DNA of 10,734 bases from Phycisphaerales bacterium (GTDB lineage: Bacteria; Planctomycetota; Phycisphaerae; Sedimentisphaerales; Anaerohalosphaeraceae): assembly GCA_011048645.1 (NCBI GenBank), contig DSDR01000366.1:1-10734 (forward strand), written 5' to 3'. The notes below the pieces were generated by a model. The model ran no database searches, was not told where the DNA came from, and saw only the letters and a list, made by a program, of their open reading frames with translations. Made by a program: the position numbers and the translations under genes. How positions within the stretch are numbered: the stretch's first letter is position 1; every line of letters starts with the position of its first letter. Shown here piece by piece: positions 1-5,646 of this stretch.

Positions 1-513
1 GACCGGATCGAGATAGTCGTTGACCCGTTCCATCATCTCGCGATTCCGGCGCTGGGCGGTCTGTTTTAGGTCGTCCAGAAAGGCCTTGCCATGACCGGAT
101 ACCATACTTGAGGGCATCCCGGCGCCCATATGATAGGCGATGCCCGGCTCGCCGGGGGAATTGATCACCAGATCGGCAAATTCCGGCACAAACACTCGCG
201 TCTCGATGCTGGCACAGGCCCGCAGATTGAGCGCATCAGCAGCAGCCAAAAATTCATCTACTCCATCTAAAACATCAAAATCCACGATCCCCGCCGCCGC
301 CAACCCCTCTTTTTTGGCCAGCCACGCGAAGTGAGTCGGCGAGTAACCGTAGCAATTAAACGAAAAAAAGGTATGCGCATGCAGATTAACGAACCGTCCG
401 GCCGGATTGACCTGGATGCGTTTATCCGCCAATTCGGCGATAATCTGTCTCAGGGCCGTCTTCCGCTCGGCGGGATTGAAACTGTCCAGTTGTTTTTCAA
501 GTTGTTCGAGCAA
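1..513 (-). CDS. PHP-domain protein, N-terminal part (cut by window edge)
   Basis: This gene enters from the left edge; 171 codons are visible and the frame stays open to base 1, so the C-terminus is missing. It starts with TTG at 513-511, preceded by GGAGGTG at 524-518 with six bases between GGAGG and the start. There is no in-frame ATG near this point, and an ATG-only search misses the gene. After a charged helical lead (residues 1-40) the protein reads N-L-H-A-H-T-F-F-S-F, giving the H45-x-H47 metal-binding motif typical of the PHP (polymerase and histidinol phosphatase) superfamily. V-D-F-D (77-80) sits where many PHP proteins have T-D-H, and E104 in S-I-E-T-R fits the next metal ligand. 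PHP proteins are metal-dependent phosphoesterases; the substrate cannot be read from this part. The divergent neighbour is an Fe-S aldo/keto reductase. The family call is fairly safe; the specific function is unknown. Confidence 0.85.
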   Translation of the reverse strand, partial: MLEQLEKQLDSFNPAERKTALRQIIAELADKRIQVNPAGRFVNLHAHTFFSFNCYGYSPTHFAWLAKKEGLAAAGIVDFDVLDGVDEFLAAADALNLRACASIETRVFVPEFADLVINSPGEPGIAYHMGAGMPSSMVSGHGKAFLDDLKQTAQRRNREMMERVNDYLDPV

Positions 514-517
514 CTGA

Positions 518-524
518 CACCTCC
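518..524 (-). promoter_or_regulatory. Shine-Dalgarno site that fixes a TTG start
   Basis: On the minus strand the sequence reads GGAGGTG, a near-complete match to the anti-Shine-Dalgarno complement, six bases (counted from GGAGG) before TTG at 513. The reading frame carrying the PHP motif begins here, which supports TTG as the true initiator. Confidence 0.75.
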
Positions 525-564
525 GATTCTTTCAGATCGTTCATAAGTCTTGCGGTAAATCCGT

Positions 565-593
565 ATTATGCCAGACAAGCGTGACTTTAGCAA
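565..593 (-). promoter_or_regulatory. Predicted sigma70-type promoter of the PHP gene
   Basis: On the minus strand TTGCTA (593-588) is followed after exactly 17 bases by CATAAT (570-565). These match the -35 and -10 consensus at 4/6 and 5/6 positions. Transcription would start near 558, giving a leader of about 45 bases that carries the strong ribosome binding site. The call rests on sequence only. Confidence 0.6.
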
Positions 594-630
594 GAATTCA
601 AATGCTGTATGCCTCAGAAAGCGTCGCGTT

Positions 631-660
631 TGTGTTCGATTGGTTTCGATTGTGTTCAAA
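631..660. repeat. Short direct repeats in 10-base phase between divergent promoters
   Basis: TTCGATTG occurs at 635-642 and again at 645-652, and a related TTCAAA follows at 655-660. TGTGTTC occurs at 631-637 and 651-657. The units are 10 or 20 bases apart, about one or two turns of the helix, and lie between the two divergent promoters (about 38 bases upstream of the minus-strand -35 and 70 upstream of the plus-strand -35). This is what a cooperative regulator site can look like, but such short repeats can arise by chance in a 270-base spacer. Confidence 0.35.
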
Positions 661-726
661 TCAAAAAATATCTGCTCTGTGGGTGTACCGATATACTTCA
701 GGACAATCCGCAAATTTCCTCGGCCC

Positions 727-755
727 TTGTACTGTCAAACGGTTTTCCTTATAAT
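727..755 (+). promoter_or_regulatory. Predicted promoter of the Fe-S aldo/keto reductase gene
   Basis: A perfect TATAAT at 750-755 is preceded at 17 bases by TTGTAC (727-732), a weaker -35 with 3/6 matches. The start of transcription would be near 762, giving a leader of about 22 bases that includes AGGAG at 771-775. Confidence 0.6.
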
Positions 756-783
756 ACCCTCTGAAAACTCAGGAGAAATACCG

Positions 784-1923
784 ATGATCAATAAACCCTT
801 TGGACATCTTGGTTATGACGTCAGTGCCGTGGGCTTTGGCGGAATGCGGTTTGATACGAAGCAAAGCGACTCGGAAAACGCCGATCTGGTCCTGTATGCC
901 GTGGATCAGGGCATCAACTGGCTGGACACCGCGCCGAGTTACTGCGACGACCGCAGCGAAGACATTTTCGGCCGCGCCCTACGGCACTTAGGCCCTCGGC
1001 GAAGCGATGTCTATCTATCCAGCAAGGGAATGCCCGAAGCCTGCGACACAGCCGAGAAAGCCCGCGCCGCGGTGGAGAAGTCACTGCGTCGGCTCAACAC
1101 CGACTATCTCGATTTTTATTACGTCTGGTGCATTCGTCGGCTGGACGAATATGAATCAGCGATGCGTCCGGGCGGCCAATATGAAGGACTGCTCCGCTGC
1201 AAAGAAGAAGGCTTGATTCGCCATATCGTCGTCTCAACGCATCTGCGGGGTCCCGACGTACAAACGCTGCTGTCGAACAATGAATTCGACGGCGTGCTGC
1301 TGGGCGTCAACATCCTCAATTTCCTCTATCGTTGGGACGGTGTCAAGGCCGCGCACCGGCAAGGTCTGGGCGTGGCAGCAATGAATCCGCTGGCCGGCGG
1401 CGTCATTCCGCAAAATGAACAGACGCTGGCGTTTCTGGCCGAGAAAGGCGAAACTTCCACCGAAGCGGCGTTGCGATTTTGCATCGGTTGTCCGCAAATT
1501 TCCGTCACACTGGTCGGCTTTACAACACGCCAGCACATTGACACCGCCTGCCGCGTCGCCGAACAGGCCGATCCGATCACGGATGAACACATCGAACGCA
1601 TTCGCAGCCGTCTCTCGCAGAACATGGATTCGCTGTGTACCGGCTGCGGGTACTGTATGGGGCTGTGTCCGGTCGGGATTCCCGTGGCCGGCTATATGCA
1701 GTACTACAACGACAAGCTCCTGACGGGCAAAAACGACGGCGAAATGGCCAAAACGCTCGGCATTCAGAAAAAATTCGGAATGCTCGTCGGCGCACCGCCG
1801 GCCGGAGACTGCATCGCCTGCGGCCGCTGCGAAACGGCCTGTACTCAGCGCCTGGATATTGTACGCCGACTCAATACCGTCGCCCAATGGGAACAAAGCG
1901 GAATCGGTGAAAGCCAAAAATAA
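784..1923 (+). CDS. Aldo/keto reductase with C-terminal dicluster [4Fe-4S] domain
   Basis: This 379-residue cytoplasmic protein has two parts. Residues 1 to about 275 form an aldo/keto reductase barrel, with V-G-F-G-G-M-R (16-22), D-T-A-P-S-Y (D48, Y53) and S-S-K-G (K81) matching the catalytic Asp, Tyr and Lys. The usual catalytic His position appears to be W115 in Y-Y-V-W-C. Residues 285-295 (C285, C288, C291, C295, then P) and 343-353 (C343, C346, C349, C353) form two CxxCxxCxxxC ligand sets for two [4Fe-4S] clusters. This is the architecture of the Fe-S oxidoreductases of the aldo/keto reductase superfamily, whose substrates are mostly unknown; electron transfer via ferredoxin-like clusters is inferred. 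ATG at 784 is chosen because AGGAG lies eight bases upstream and homology begins at once; the frame stays open upstream to 568 but those residues resemble nothing. It appears to be a single-gene unit with its own promoter. Confidence 0.9.
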   Translation: MINKPFGHLGYDVSAVGFGGMRFDTKQSDSENADLVLYAVDQGINWLDTAPSYCDDRSEDIFGRALRHLGPRRSDVYLSSKGMPEACDTAEKARAAVEKSLRRLNTDYLDFYYVWCIRRLDEYESAMRPGGQYEGLLRCKEEGLIRHIVVSTHLRGPDVQTLLSNNEFDGVLLGVNILNFLYRWDGVKAAHRQGLGVAAMNPLAGGVIPQNEQTLAFLAEKGETSTEAALRFCIGCPQISVTLVGFTTRQHIDTACRVAEQADPITDEHIERIRSRLSQNMDSLCTGCGYCMGLCPVGIPVAGYMQYYNDKLLTGKNDGEMAKTLGIQKKFGMLVGAPPAGDCIACGRCETACTQRLDIVRRLNTVAQWEQSGIGESQK

Positions 1924-1931
1924 CCTATTAA

Positions 1932-1958
1932 GGCTATTCTTTGACTTGGAATATAGCC
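1932..1958 (+). terminator. Weak hairpin after the aldo/keto reductase gene
   Basis: GGCTAT (1932-1937) can pair with ATAGCC (1953-1958) nine bases past the stop codon. No T-run follows directly; T-rich stretches appear only at about 1988-2003. It may be a weak or factor-dependent 3' end, and I would not rely on it. Confidence 0.25.
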
Positions 1959-2016
1959 GTGATCTCACAAGTCCTGCAAAAATGTCGTTTTTTATAGTTT
2001 TTTCGCCGCTTCATTC

Positions 2017-2045
2017 TTGACATTATTTCACATCTTCGGTATGTT
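2017..2045 (+). promoter_or_regulatory. Predicted promoter of rpsB(-tsf)
   Basis: A perfect TTGACA at 2017-2022 is followed after 17 bases by TATGTT (2040-2045; 4/6). The region upstream is A+T rich (1985-2003), as expected for an UP-like element before a ribosomal protein gene. Transcription would begin near 2052, giving a leader of about 78 bases. Confidence 0.7.
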
Positions 2046-2083
2046 ACACTCTTTCCGACTGTGTAGGTCGGATGAGAGAGTGT
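2046..2083 (+). promoter_or_regulatory. Inverted repeat at the rpsB transcription start and leader
   Basis: ACACTCT (2046-2052) is the exact reverse complement of AGAGTGT (2077-2083). Inside them CCGAC (2055-2059) pairs with GTCGG (2067-2071) around a seven-base loop. The element begins directly after the -10 box. If transcription starts near 2052, only the inner stem is certain to exist in RNA, so it could be a DNA operator or a small leader hairpin. In several bacteria rpsB is autoregulated by S2 through its leader; whether this element does that is an inference. Confidence 0.4.
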
Positions 2084-2129
2084 CTATCACAAATTGGAAT
2101 CGAATTCAGTCAAATGGAGGTAAGTTTCT

Positions 2130-3011
2130 GTGAATAAGGAACTTGCTCGCGAATTAATCGGCGCGGGCGTACATTTTGGCCATGCGGCCAGCCGCTGGAA
2201 TCCGAAGATGGAACCGTACATTTTCGGCAAACGCGGGATGATCCACATTATCAATGTCAAGGAAACCTTAAAGGGGTTGCTGATTGCCAAAAAACTCCTT
2301 GCCACCGTGGTTTCCTCGGGAAAAGATGTCGTTTTTGTCGGGACCAAACGTCAAGCCCAAAAAGCAGTTCGCCAGGCAGCGGAAAAATGCGGGATGCATT
2401 ATGTCTCCGAACGCTGGCTGGGCGGCACGTTGACCAACTTCAGGACGATACGAACCCGACTGGCCCGACTGGAAGAGCTTGAAGAAATGGAGCGCAGCGG
2501 GCATCTCGAAACCGAAAGTAAAAAACAAGGCGCACGCCTCAAACGCGAATTGAACAAGATTCGCACCAACCTGGACGGCATTCGTCGAATGAACCGGTTG
2601 CCGGGGGTAGTGGTGGTCGTTGACGCCAAAAAAGAATATATCGCCCTGCGCGAAGCCCGCAAGCTGGGGGTTGCGACCGTGGCGATTATTGATACCGATT
2701 CGGATCCGGATACGGTGGATGTGGCGGTTCCGGCCAATGACGACTCGATCAAAGCGATTGAGATTTTGCTGGATGAACTGGCGACTTCGGCGGCCGAGGG
2801 AAAAACGATGACCAAACCCGAAGACACCTTTGCGGCCGCCCGTCCGGTGCGCACCCGATCGCGCCGCCGCGTCCTGGCCACGGCTGAAGGACAGACCGTC
2901 GTGGATGAGGATACCGACGATGAGGCGCACGCCGACAGCAACACCGGCGGCGATGATGAGGCGGCAAACGCAGCCTCACAGCCCGCTCAGGCCGAAAGCA
3001 CAGCCCAGTAA
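2130..3011 (+). CDS. rpsB: 30S ribosomal protein S2
   Basis: This protein of the small ribosomal subunit is 293 residues long and binds late in 30S assembly. It starts with GTG; GGAGG at 2116-2120 is nine bases upstream and homology begins at residue 1. The family signatures are clear: V-H-F-G-H (14-18) with R-W-N-P-K-M (22-27) near the N-terminus, and P-G-V-V-V-V-V-D-A-K-K-E (158-169) followed by the I-D-T-D-S-D-P-D stretch. E. coli S2 has about 240 residues. The extra length here is a C-terminal tail from about residue 228: a basic patch near R238-R247, then an acidic Asp/Glu/Ala-rich end. Such tails are variable between phyla and probably disordered. It is the first gene of the rpsB-tsf unit and has its own promoter and leader. 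Confidence 0.98.
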   Translation: MNKELARELIGAGVHFGHAASRWNPKMEPYIFGKRGMIHIINVKETLKGLLIAKKLLATVVSSGKDVVFVGTKRQAQKAVRQAAEKCGMHYVSERWLGGTLTNFRTIRTRLARLEELEEMERSGHLETESKKQGARLKRELNKIRTNLDGIRRMNRLPGVVVVVDAKKEYIALREARKLGVATVAIIDTDSDPDTVDVAVPANDDSIKAIEILLDELATSAAEGKTMTKPEDTFAAARPVRTRSRRRVLATAEGQTVVDEDTDDEAHADSNTGGDDEAANAASQPAQAESTAQ

Positions 3012-3039
3012 TCCGGATATTTCTTGTTTGACACATTTT

Positions 3040-3111
3040 GCGAAGTCTCTTTGCGGGGTAGAGTTCGGCGGTCGCTGTACCACGACGGCTAAACCGGCAA
3101 AGAGGCTTCGT
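3040..3111 (+). other. Long structured hairpin in the rpsB-tsf spacer
   Basis: CGAAGTCTCTTTGC (3041-3054) pairs with GCAAAGAGGCTTCG (3097-3110) over all 14 positions, 13 Watson-Crick plus one G-U (3046 with 3105); a further G-U is possible at 3040/3111. The enclosed 42 bases can fold again, with GTCG (3071-3074) against CGAC (3083-3086) at the tip. It begins about 29 bases after the rpsB stop and ends 58 bases before tsf. Only three T's follow, so it is not a standard terminator. Possible roles are partial attenuation, an RNase processing site, mRNA protection that sets the S2 to EF-Ts ratio, or a small repeat element with 14-base inverted ends. Confidence 0.6.
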
Positions 3112-3168
3112 TTACTATCGGACATACAAAAACGAAACGTTTATTTTGATCATCGGGAGTAAAGACCC

Positions 3169-4029
3169 ATGGCGGAAATTACAGCAACAACGGTAGCAAA
3201 ATTACGCAAGATGAGCGGGCAGGGAATGATGGACTGCAAGAAGGCCCTGACCGAAACAGGCGGCGATCTGGACAAGGCGATGGAACTGCTTCGCAAGAAA
3301 GGCCTGGCCACGCTGGCCAAACGCGCCGGACGCGATACCACCGAGGGAAGGGTGGTCTGCAAAATCAGCGACGACGGCAAGACGGCTGTGATCGCTTCTT
3401 TATGCAGCGAAACCGACTTTGTGGCCAAAAGCGAGGATTTCGTCGCGGCTGCGGAGTTATTGGCTGAGTGCGGCTTTAAGGCAACCGCTGACAGCGGCGC
3501 CGAAAGCCTGCTCGAAACACACGTCAATGGACGTCGGTTTGCCGATGTGCTGACCGATACCATCAGCAAAACCGGCGAAAAAGTGGAAATCGGCGACTAT
3601 TTCCGCTATGTGCTCAACGGCAGCGGCACTTTCGGCAGCTATGTGCACTTCAACGGCAAGGTCGGTGCATTGCTGGAGGTCGAAACCGACGGCGACGCCG
3701 TCGCCCAGGCCGTCCAACAGACCGCCGACGAAATCGCGATGCACATTACCGCCATCAATCCGCTGGGGCTGGACAAAGACGGAATTGATCCGGCAGTACT
3801 GGACAAAGAACGCGCCATCGCCGCCGAGCAGGTCAAAGATAAACCGGCCAACATTATCGACAAAATTGTCGAGGGAAAAATCGGCAAATTTCTCAAAGAG
3901 AATTGCCTGCTGGAGCAGCCGTTTGTTAAGGACGACAGCATTACGGTCGGCCAGGCGCTGGCTAACGCGGCCAAGGCCGCCGGCGGACAAGCCAAAATAA
4001 AACGATTCGTCAGAGTTGAAATCGGCTAA
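3169..4029 (+). CDS. tsf: Translation elongation factor Ts
   Basis: EF-Ts (286 residues; E. coli has 283) is the cytoplasmic guanine nucleotide exchange factor that restores EF-Tu-GTP. The N-terminal UBA-like domain (about 1-55) carries V-A-K-L-R-K-M-S-G with M-M-D-C-K-K-A-L (20-27). T-D-F-V (82-85) is the core EF-Tu contact motif, and the C-terminal part has the conserved G-K-I-G-K-F-L-K-E and L-E-Q-P-F-V-K-D stretches. ATG at 3169 is preceded by GGGAG at 3155-3159 with nine bases between. It follows rpsB after a 157-base spacer without a convincing promoter, so it is probably cotranscribed with rpsB through the long hairpin. A strong intrinsic terminator comes directly after it, separating it from pyrH. 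Confidence 0.98.
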   Translation: MAEITATTVAKLRKMSGQGMMDCKKALTETGGDLDKAMELLRKKGLATLAKRAGRDTTEGRVVCKISDDGKTAVIASLCSETDFVAKSEDFVAAAELLAECGFKATADSGAESLLETHVNGRRFADVLTDTISKTGEKVEIGDYFRYVLNGSGTFGSYVHFNGKVGALLEVETDGDAVAQAVQQTADEIAMHITAINPLGLDKDGIDPAVLDKERAIAAEQVKDKPANIIDKIVEGKIGKFLKENCLLEQPFVKDDSITVGQALANAAKAAGGQAKIKRFVRVEIG

Positions 4030-4043
4030 CGCCGGGATATAAT

Positions 4044-4080
4044 AAAGGCATCGGAAGCGGCGGTTTTCGGTGCCTTTTTT
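4044..4080 (+). terminator. Intrinsic terminator of rpsB-tsf
   Basis: AAAGGCATCG (4044-4053) pairs with CGGTGCCTTT (4068-4077), ten pairs including one G-U, around a 14-base loop. The 3' arm runs into six T's (4075-4080). It lies 14 bases after the tsf stop and is the clearest terminator in the window. Confidence 0.9.
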
Positions 4081-4125
4081 ATGAAAACACCGCACATTTC
4101 AATTTGAATGTAAAAACATTGACGC

Positions 4126-4153
4126 TTGCGAGTTCGCGGATGCGGCGTATCAA
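4126..4153 (+). promoter_or_regulatory. Possible promoter of pyrH
   Basis: The terminator after tsf implies a new promoter in 4081-4177. The best pair I see is TTGCGA (4126-4131) and TATCAA (4148-4153) with a 16-base spacer, each 4/6 to consensus. TTGACG at 4119-4124 and TATAAA at 4161-4166 are alternatives that lack partners at normal spacing. Confidence 0.3.
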
Positions 4154-4177
4154 ACCGAGATATAAAAGATACGAATT

Positions 4178-4897
4178 ATGCCAAATATCAAATATCAGCG
4201 GATTTTATTGAAGCTTTCGGGCGAAAGTTTCTGCCGACCCGGCGGATTCGGCATCGAAGGCGATGCCATCGAGTCAATCGCCGAGCGGATTGTCCGACTG
4301 GCCAAACGGGGGCCTCAGGTGGCAATTGTCGTCGGCGGCGGCAACTTTCTGCGGGGCGCTGCCTTTTCCCGGAACAGCCATATCCCCCGCACCACCGCCG
4401 ATTATATGGGGATGCTGGCCACGGTGATGAACGCCTGCGCGCTGCAGGAAACGCTTGAAAAACTCGGCCAGCCGACGCGCGTGCTCAGCGCGATTGAGGT
4501 CTCGGCAATCTGTGAACCGTTCGTCCGCCGACGCGCGATTCGACATCTGGAAAAGGGGCGCGTCACGATTCTGGCCGGCGGCACGGGCAATCCGTTCTTT
4601 TCGACCGATACCTGTGCGGCGCTGCGGGCCGCGGAGATCGGCGCCGAGCTGATGATCAAGGCGACCAAAGTGGACGGCGTCTATACCGACGACCCCGTTA
4701 AATATCCCGACGCCGAACTCATCGAATACATCAGTTATCAGGATGTACTCAGTCAGAACCTCAAGGTGATGGACCCGGCGGCGGTGAGTTTGTGTCGGGA
4801 AAATCATATCCCGATTGTGGTACTGAACATATTCAAAGACGGAAACATCACCCGTGCCCTGCAGGGCGAACACGTGGGAACGGTAATCAGTGATTGA
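4178..4897 (+). CDS. pyrH: UMP kinase (uridylate kinase)
   Basis: Bacterial UMP kinase (239 residues; E. coli has 241) phosphorylates UMP to UDP with ATP in pyrimidine nucleotide synthesis. It is a hexameric cytoplasmic enzyme of the amino acid kinase fold. Visible motifs are K-L-S-G-E-S (12-17, phosphate binding), G-G-G-N-F-L-R-G (53-60), the D-Y-M-G-M-L-A-T stretch starting at D75 (UMP site), G-G-T-G-N-P-F-F-S-T-D-T (134-145), and I-K-A-T-K-V-D-G-V-Y (160-169, ATP side). ATG at 4178 is the natural family start. There is no good Shine-Dalgarno sequence in the 15 bases before it, unlike most genes nearby; GAGA at 4157-4160 is too far away. It lies after the tsf terminator and 23 bases before frr, with which it is presumably cotranscribed. 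Confidence 0.98.
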   Translation: MPNIKYQRILLKLSGESFCRPGGFGIEGDAIESIAERIVRLAKRGPQVAIVVGGGNFLRGAAFSRNSHIPRTTADYMGMLATVMNACALQETLEKLGQPTRVLSAIEVSAICEPFVRRRAIRHLEKGRVTILAGGTGNPFFSTDTCAALRAAEIGAELMIKATKVDGVYTDDPVKYPDAELIEYISYQDVLSQNLKVMDPAAVSLCRENHIPIVVLNIFKDGNITRALQGEHVGTVISD

Positions 4898-4920
4898 TAG
4901 TCTTCTGGAGAACACAAACT

Positions 4921-5481
4921 ATGCCGACACGAAAAATAGTGGACGAACATTCAAAGAATATGGACAAAACCGTTGAGTTTCTGCGAAATGAACTGAAATC
5001 CGTTCGCACCGGACGGGCGGCGCCCGGACTGGTGGAGCATCTGACGGTGGATTATTACGGTTCGCCGACTCCGCTGAAATCCCTGGCGACCATCGCCGCC
5101 CCGGAGCCGCAGTCGCTGCTGATTAAGCCCTTCGACATCGGCTGCCTGAAAGACATTGAAAAGGCCATCAAAAACAGTGAACTGAGTCTGGCGCCCATCG
5201 TGGACGGCAAGATGATTCGGCTGAACCTGCCGCCGATGAGCGAAGAACGCCGCAAGCAAATCGCTCAGCAGGTCAAACAAATGGGCGAAAAGACCAAAAT
5301 CAGCATCCGCAATATCCGACGCGACGCCATCAAACAGCTTGAAGACGCCGAGAAATCCAAGCTCATCAGCGAAGACGAACGCGATAAGGGAAAAGAAGAG
5401 ATCGAAAAAATCACCAAAAAGCATGTAGATGCCATTGATGAGGTCATCAATCAAAAAATCGATGAAATTATGTCAATTTAA
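4921..5481 (+). CDS. frr: Ribosome recycling factor
   Basis: RRF (186 residues; usual length 185) splits post-termination ribosomes together with EF-G so that subunits can be reused. The first helix carries F-L-R-N-E-L-K-S-V-R-T-G-R-A, with the conserved R29-T-G-R32. It is followed by the Y-G-S-P-T-P-L hinge region and domain II with A-A-P-E-P-Q-S-L. The C-terminal half is a long charged helix ending in I-D-E-I-M-S-I. ATG at 4921 is chosen over an in-frame TTG at 4894 because GGAG lies at 4907-4910, ten bases upstream, and the longer form adds nine residues absent from the family. The 23-base gap after pyrH indicates one transcript, a common arrangement in bacteria. Confidence 0.98.
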   Translation: MPTRKIVDEHSKNMDKTVEFLRNELKSVRTGRAAPGLVEHLTVDYYGSPTPLKSLATIAAPEPQSLLIKPFDIGCLKDIEKAIKNSELSLAPIVDGKMIRLNLPPMSEERRKQIAQQVKQMGEKTKISIRNIRRDAIKQLEDAEKSKLISEDERDKGKEEIEKITKKHVDAIDEVINQKIDEIMSI

Positions 5482-5520
5482 CCGCCCACATTGACGATAA
5501 CAGAGGCAGACAACCGCAAG

Positions 5521-5540
5521 CCGGCGCCGGTCAGCGCCGG
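5521..5540 (+). other. GC-rich hairpin in the frr to asmA-like spacer
   Basis: CCGGCGC (5521-5527) pairs perfectly with GCGCCGG (5534-5540) around a six-base loop, 40 bases after the frr stop. No T-run follows, so read-through is likely. In the rest of the 165-base spacer there are only weak overlapping stems (AAATCT 5565-5570 with AGATTT 5580-5585; ATGGCG 5574-5579 with CGCCAT 5591-5596) and no convincing promoter. Confidence 0.45.
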
Positions 5541-5646
5541 GCGGAGGCGGGCAAGCAGGCCTGGAAATCTTGAATGGCGAGATTTAACGACGCCATGTTG
5601 TGCTTAAATCGTGGGGGGCACTTCAGACGCAAAATGAGGGGTTATT

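Noticed and set aside
140..546. Plus-strand open frames at 140-334 and 331-546
   Set aside because: Both lie antisense to the PHP gene, whose frame carries clear motifs; their translations look like shadow sequence.
631..660. CRISPR-like or tandem repeat array
   Set aside because: Only two to three units of 6-8 bases with no spacers; at most a regulator site.
450..713. Minus-strand open frame of 87 codons upstream of and overlapping the PHP gene start
   Set aside because: It overlaps the TTG-started PHP frame in a different frame, has no recognisable domain and covers the predicted promoter of that gene.
568..783. N-terminal extension of 72 residues on the aldo/keto reductase reading frame
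   Set aside because: It spans the predicted promoter (727-755), has no family similarity that I recognise, and the strong ribosome binding site and homology both point to ATG at 784.
1234..1968. Minus-strand open frame of 244 codons across the aldo/keto reductase
   Set aside because: The plus-strand frame has intact catalytic and Fe-S motifs; the antisense translation is low-complexity without a domain.
1985..2005. T-rich stretch as an intrinsic terminator after the aldo/keto reductase gene
   Set aside because: The only preceding stem is A-T pairs (AAAAA with TTTTT), too weak; the stretch fits better as A+T-rich sequence upstream of the rpsB promoter.
2268..2944. Long minus-strand open frames across rpsB (181 and 220 codons)
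   Set aside because: They are antisense to an unmistakable S2 gene and have no ribosome binding site or motif; high-GC codon structure produces such frames.
3028..3033. TTGACA in the rpsB-tsf spacer as a tsf promoter
   Set aside because: No -10-like hexamer lies 16-18 bases downstream; that position is the G-rich part of the hairpin.
4894..4920. Upstream TTG start of frr overlapping the pyrH stop
   Set aside because: It would add nine residues not found in ribosome recycling factors, and GGAG precedes ATG at 4921.
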